A stretch of DNA of 7,512 nt from UBA4661 sp002405405 (GTDB taxonomy: Bacteria > Bacteroidota > Ignavibacteria > Kapaibacteriales > UBA4661): positions 1 to 7,512 of the forward strand of contig DAIUAL010000163.1 of NCBI GenBank assembly GCA_036847245.1, read 5' to 3'. A program made the position numbers and the translations under genes. The notes beneath the pieces were generated by a model, which worked only from the letters and a program-made list of their open reading frames with translations, was not told the origin of the DNA and ran no database searches. Below are positions 5,691 through 7,512 of this stretch, piece by piece. The stretch's first letter is position 1, and each line of letters opens with the position of its first letter.

Positions 5691-6314
5691 ATGCAATGCT
5701 CTTTTGATGATCTTCGTTTTGATGCTGCCACCGGTTTGATACCTGCAATAGTCCAAGATAAAAATACGCGTGTAGTTCTTATGCTTGGCTACATGAATCG
5801 TGCTGCACTTGAACAAACTATAGCAAGCGGTACTGTTACCTTTTTTAGCAGATCTAAACAGCGTTTATGGACAAAGGGCGAAACGTCTGGCAATATTTTA
5901 CGCATTGCTGATACAAGCAACGACATTCTGAATGATTGTGATAATGACACCTTGCTCATCCTTGCTAGTCCCGCGGGACCTACTTGCCACACTGGCAATG
6001 ATTCTTGCTTTGGTTTAAGCAATACGCCTTCTACTCTTGCATTTTTATCACACTTGGAGCAAACGATTCATCATCGTAAAACAGAACCTACACCTGACTC
6101 CTACACTGCAAAACTATTTGCAAAAGGTATCAACAAAATTGCACAGAAAGTTGGCGAAGAAGCTGTCGAACTTGTCATTGAAGCAAAAGATGACAATCAG
6201 AGTTTGTTCCTTGGTGAAGCAGCAGACCTACTTTTTCATACACTCGTGTTGCTTGCCGCTAAAGAACATTCCCTACACGACGTTGTACAGGTATTACAAA
6301 CACGGCATCGGTAG
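5691..6314 (+). CDS. hisIE: Bifunctional phosphoribosyl-AMP cyclohydrolase / phosphoribosyl-ATP pyrophosphohydrolase
   Basis: A 207-residue fused enzyme for histidine steps 2 and 3: the C-terminal HisE domain removes pyrophosphate from PR-ATP, and the N-terminal HisI domain opens the adenine ring of PR-AMP. HisI (about 1-110) shows FFSRSKQRLWTKGETSGN at 51-68. Its metal site has D82, D84 and D86 around C83, followed by C99 (GPTCHTG) and C106 (SCF), the family's Zn2+ cysteines and Mg2+ aspartates. HisE (about 115-207) shows SYTAKLFAKG, then the MazG-like acidic helices with E156, E157 and E160 (GEEAVELVIEA) and E176 and D179 (EAADLLFH). Both active sites look intact and the length is typical of the fusion. 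ATG 5691 starts just before the conserved core, and no Shine-Dalgarno is seen. It is separated from hisD by the opposite-strand ymdB-like gene, so it must have its own promoter. Confidence 0.97.
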   Translation: MQCSFDDLRFDAATGLIPAIVQDKNTRVVLMLGYMNRAALEQTIASGTVTFFSRSKQRLWTKGETSGNILRIADTSNDILNDCDNDTLLILASPAGPTCHTGNDSCFGLSNTPSTLAFLSHLEQTIHHRKTEPTPDSYTAKLFAKGINKIAQKVGEEAVELVIEAKDDNQSLFLGEAADLLFHTLVLLAAKEHSLHDVVQVLQTRHR

Positions 6315-6390
6315 TTAGCCACTGATATTTACTCTTATCAATCCTACAATAATTACCAATCATCTTTTTTGGCATATTTTTTCATCAGTA

Positions 6391-6418
6391 GAGAAGAAAT
6401 GTACTCATGTTTCTTCTT
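6391..6418 (+). other. Hairpin just upstream of the methyltransferase start
   Basis: AGAAGAAATGT (6392-6402) can pair with ATGTTTCTTCT (6407-6417) around a 4-nt loop. Eight perfect pairs form at the base (AGAAGAAA with TTTCTTCT), then two G-U wobbles and one further pair toward the loop. It ends 13 bp before ATG 6431. The stem is AT-rich and no continuous U-run follows, so it is an unlikely strong terminator for hisIE. It may be a 5' untranslated structure or an operator-like site for the methyltransferase. Confidence 0.4.
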
Positions 6419-6430
6419 TCGTGATTTTCT

Positions 6431-7512
6431 ATGCCAAAACAACATACGCCTTCCGTTCTGCATACAGGATTTGCAACAACTATGCTTCCTGTCGAACACT
6501 CACCGGCTCTACCGCGTTTGTCACGCAAAAGATTACCCAACACTCTTGGGAAGCAATTGAGTCAACAAGATAACCCATCAATCAAATCAATAAACAATCG
6601 TCAGCGGTCGCCACTTAATAAAACACTAGAACTCACATCTGCGGATCGCCGTCATTACAGCAAGTCGCTGATTACTAACCCCAACTGTGCACCAGCGAAT
6701 AATTATATCATGTGCGGAACAATGGAAGCAATGACTGACGCTATTCCTTCGGAATCAGTCGATCTTATTTTTTTAGATCCACCGTACAATTTGACAAAAT
6801 CTTTTCATGGGCATGTTTTTGCTGAACGTTCGCATCAAGAGTACGTAGAATGTTTTACCGCATGGTTCAAGCCGCTTCTACGCGTGCTTAAGCCTAACGC
6901 AAGTGTGTATATCTGTGGTGATTGGCGTTCGTCATCAGCTATTTATGAAGTAGTGTCAAAGCATCTAACCGTGCAAAATCGAATCACTTTTGAACGTGAA
7001 AAAGGTCGTGGTGCGAAATCGAATTGGAAAAATTGTTCCGAAGATATTTGGTTCTGTACACGTGGAAAAGACTATACCTTTAATGTCGATGCCGTCAAGT
7101 TGCAGCGTCGCGTGATAGCACCTTATCGCGATTCTTCGGGCAAAGCAAAAGACTGGCATACATCGACTCAAAATGAGCAAGATAAATTTCGATTGACCCA
7201 CCCATCCAATGTATGGACGGATATTACGATACCATTTTGGTCAATGCCAGAAAATACACCTCATCCGACACAAAAGCCTGAAAAACTTTTAGCAAAAATC
7301 CTTCTGGCATCCACAAATGAGGGCGATACAGTGCTTGATCCATTTTTGGGGTCAGGCACAACAGCTGTCGTAGCAAAAAAATTAGGACGCAACTATATTG
7401 GTATCGAATTACAAGAGGAATACGCCCTCATGGCTCTTAAACGTCTAGCTATGGCAGAAGAAAATCGTACGATTCAGGGCTATGCCAATGGTGTTTTTTA
7501 TGATAGAAATAC
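6431..7512 (+). CDS. Site-specific DNA methyltransferase, beta class (N6-adenine/N4-cytosine), partial at right edge
   Basis: An open frame from ATG 6431 runs off the window after 360 codons without a stop. It methylates an exocyclic amino group in DNA using S-adenosylmethionine. The catalytic motif IV, DPPYN, is at 116-120 (in VDLIFLDPPYNL). The SAM-binding motif I, DPFLGSGTT, is at 303-311, after HPTQKP at 278-283. This order, with the target-recognition region between them, defines the beta class. DPPY favours N6-adenine but does not prove it. Residues 1-90 are a basic, Ser/Asn/Gln-rich extension before the usual start (NNYIMCGTMEAM). M18 (ATG 6482) or M94 (ATG 6710) are alternative starts; a stop at 6422 rules out an earlier one in this frame. 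There is no Shine-Dalgarno. The catalytic core looks complete, so only a C-terminal tail is probably missing. No restriction endonuclease is visible, but one could follow at the right. The recognition site cannot be read from the sequence. Confidence 0.93.
   Translation, partial: MPKQHTPSVLHTGFATTMLPVEHSPALPRLSRKRLPNTLGKQLSQQDNPSIKSINNRQRSPLNKTLELTSADRRHYSKSLITNPNCAPANNYIMCGTMEAMTDAIPSESVDLIFLDPPYNLTKSFHGHVFAERSHQEYVECFTAWFKPLLRVLKPNASVYICGDWRSSSAIYEVVSKHLTVQNRITFEREKGRGAKSNWKNCSEDIWFCTRGKDYTFNVDAVKLQRRVIAPYRDSSGKAKDWHTSTQNEQDKFRLTHPSNVWTDITIPFWSMPENTPHPTQKPEKLLAKILLASTNEGDTVLDPFLGSGTTAVVAKKLGRNYIGIELQEEYALMALKRLAMAEENRTIQGYANGVFYDRN

Noticed and set aside
6369..6560. 63-codon plus-strand frame overlapping the methyltransferase start
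   Set aside because: It overlaps the methyltransferase frame and the hairpin and has no recognisable domain or ribosome binding site.

Overview
This 7.5 kb stretch looks like ordinary bacterial chromosome: seven protein-coding genes, six complete and one cut by the right edge. There is no transposase, integrase, CRISPR array, rRNA or tRNA that I can see. The DNA is moderately AT-rich. Only two genes, the MATE transporter and the YmdB-like phosphoesterase, have purine-rich Shine-Dalgarno-like sequences. The other starts lack one. Together with a fused hisIE, scattered his genes and one match to the Bacteroidota -7 element (TAnnTTTG), this would suit a member of the Bacteroidota/Chlorobi/Ignavibacteria group. 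That placement is an inference and weakly supported.

Layout, left to right. Positions 1-139 are a very AT-rich leader with a seven-unit heptanucleotide tandem array, an AT-only inverted repeat and a Shine-Dalgarno. Next comes a MATE-family efflux transporter (140-1606, +). A 155-bp gap with a TATAAT hexamer and a compact hairpin follows, then a GT2 family glycosyltransferase (1762-2598, +). QueE, the radical-SAM 7-carboxy-7-deazaguanine synthase (2665-3393, +), is in the same reading frame as the glycosyltransferase, separated by a single TGA beside an 18-bp tandem duplication. Histidinol dehydrogenase hisD (3429-4721, +) meets a TIGR00282/YmdB-type metallophosphoesterase (4725-5531, -) tail to tail with 3 bp between them. 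After a 159-bp divergent gap comes bifunctional hisIE (5691-6314, +). A 116-bp gap with a hairpin leads to a beta-class DNA methyltransferase (6431 to beyond 7512, +).

Two genes belong to histidine synthesis: hisIE for steps 2 and 3, hisD for the final two oxidations. They are separated by an opposite-strand gene, so they are not one operon here. QueE belongs to the queuosine/7-deazaguanine pathway, but no queC, queD or queF is present. The other genes (drug/metabolite export, surface-sugar transfer, cyclic-nucleotide-type phosphoesterase, DNA methylation) have no evident shared pathway. I found no convincing undescribed system. The points most worth a second look are the single-stop glycosyltransferase/queE junction, the heptad array and three-codon leader ORF ahead of the MATE gene, and the partial methyltransferase with a long basic N-terminal extension and an upstream hairpin.
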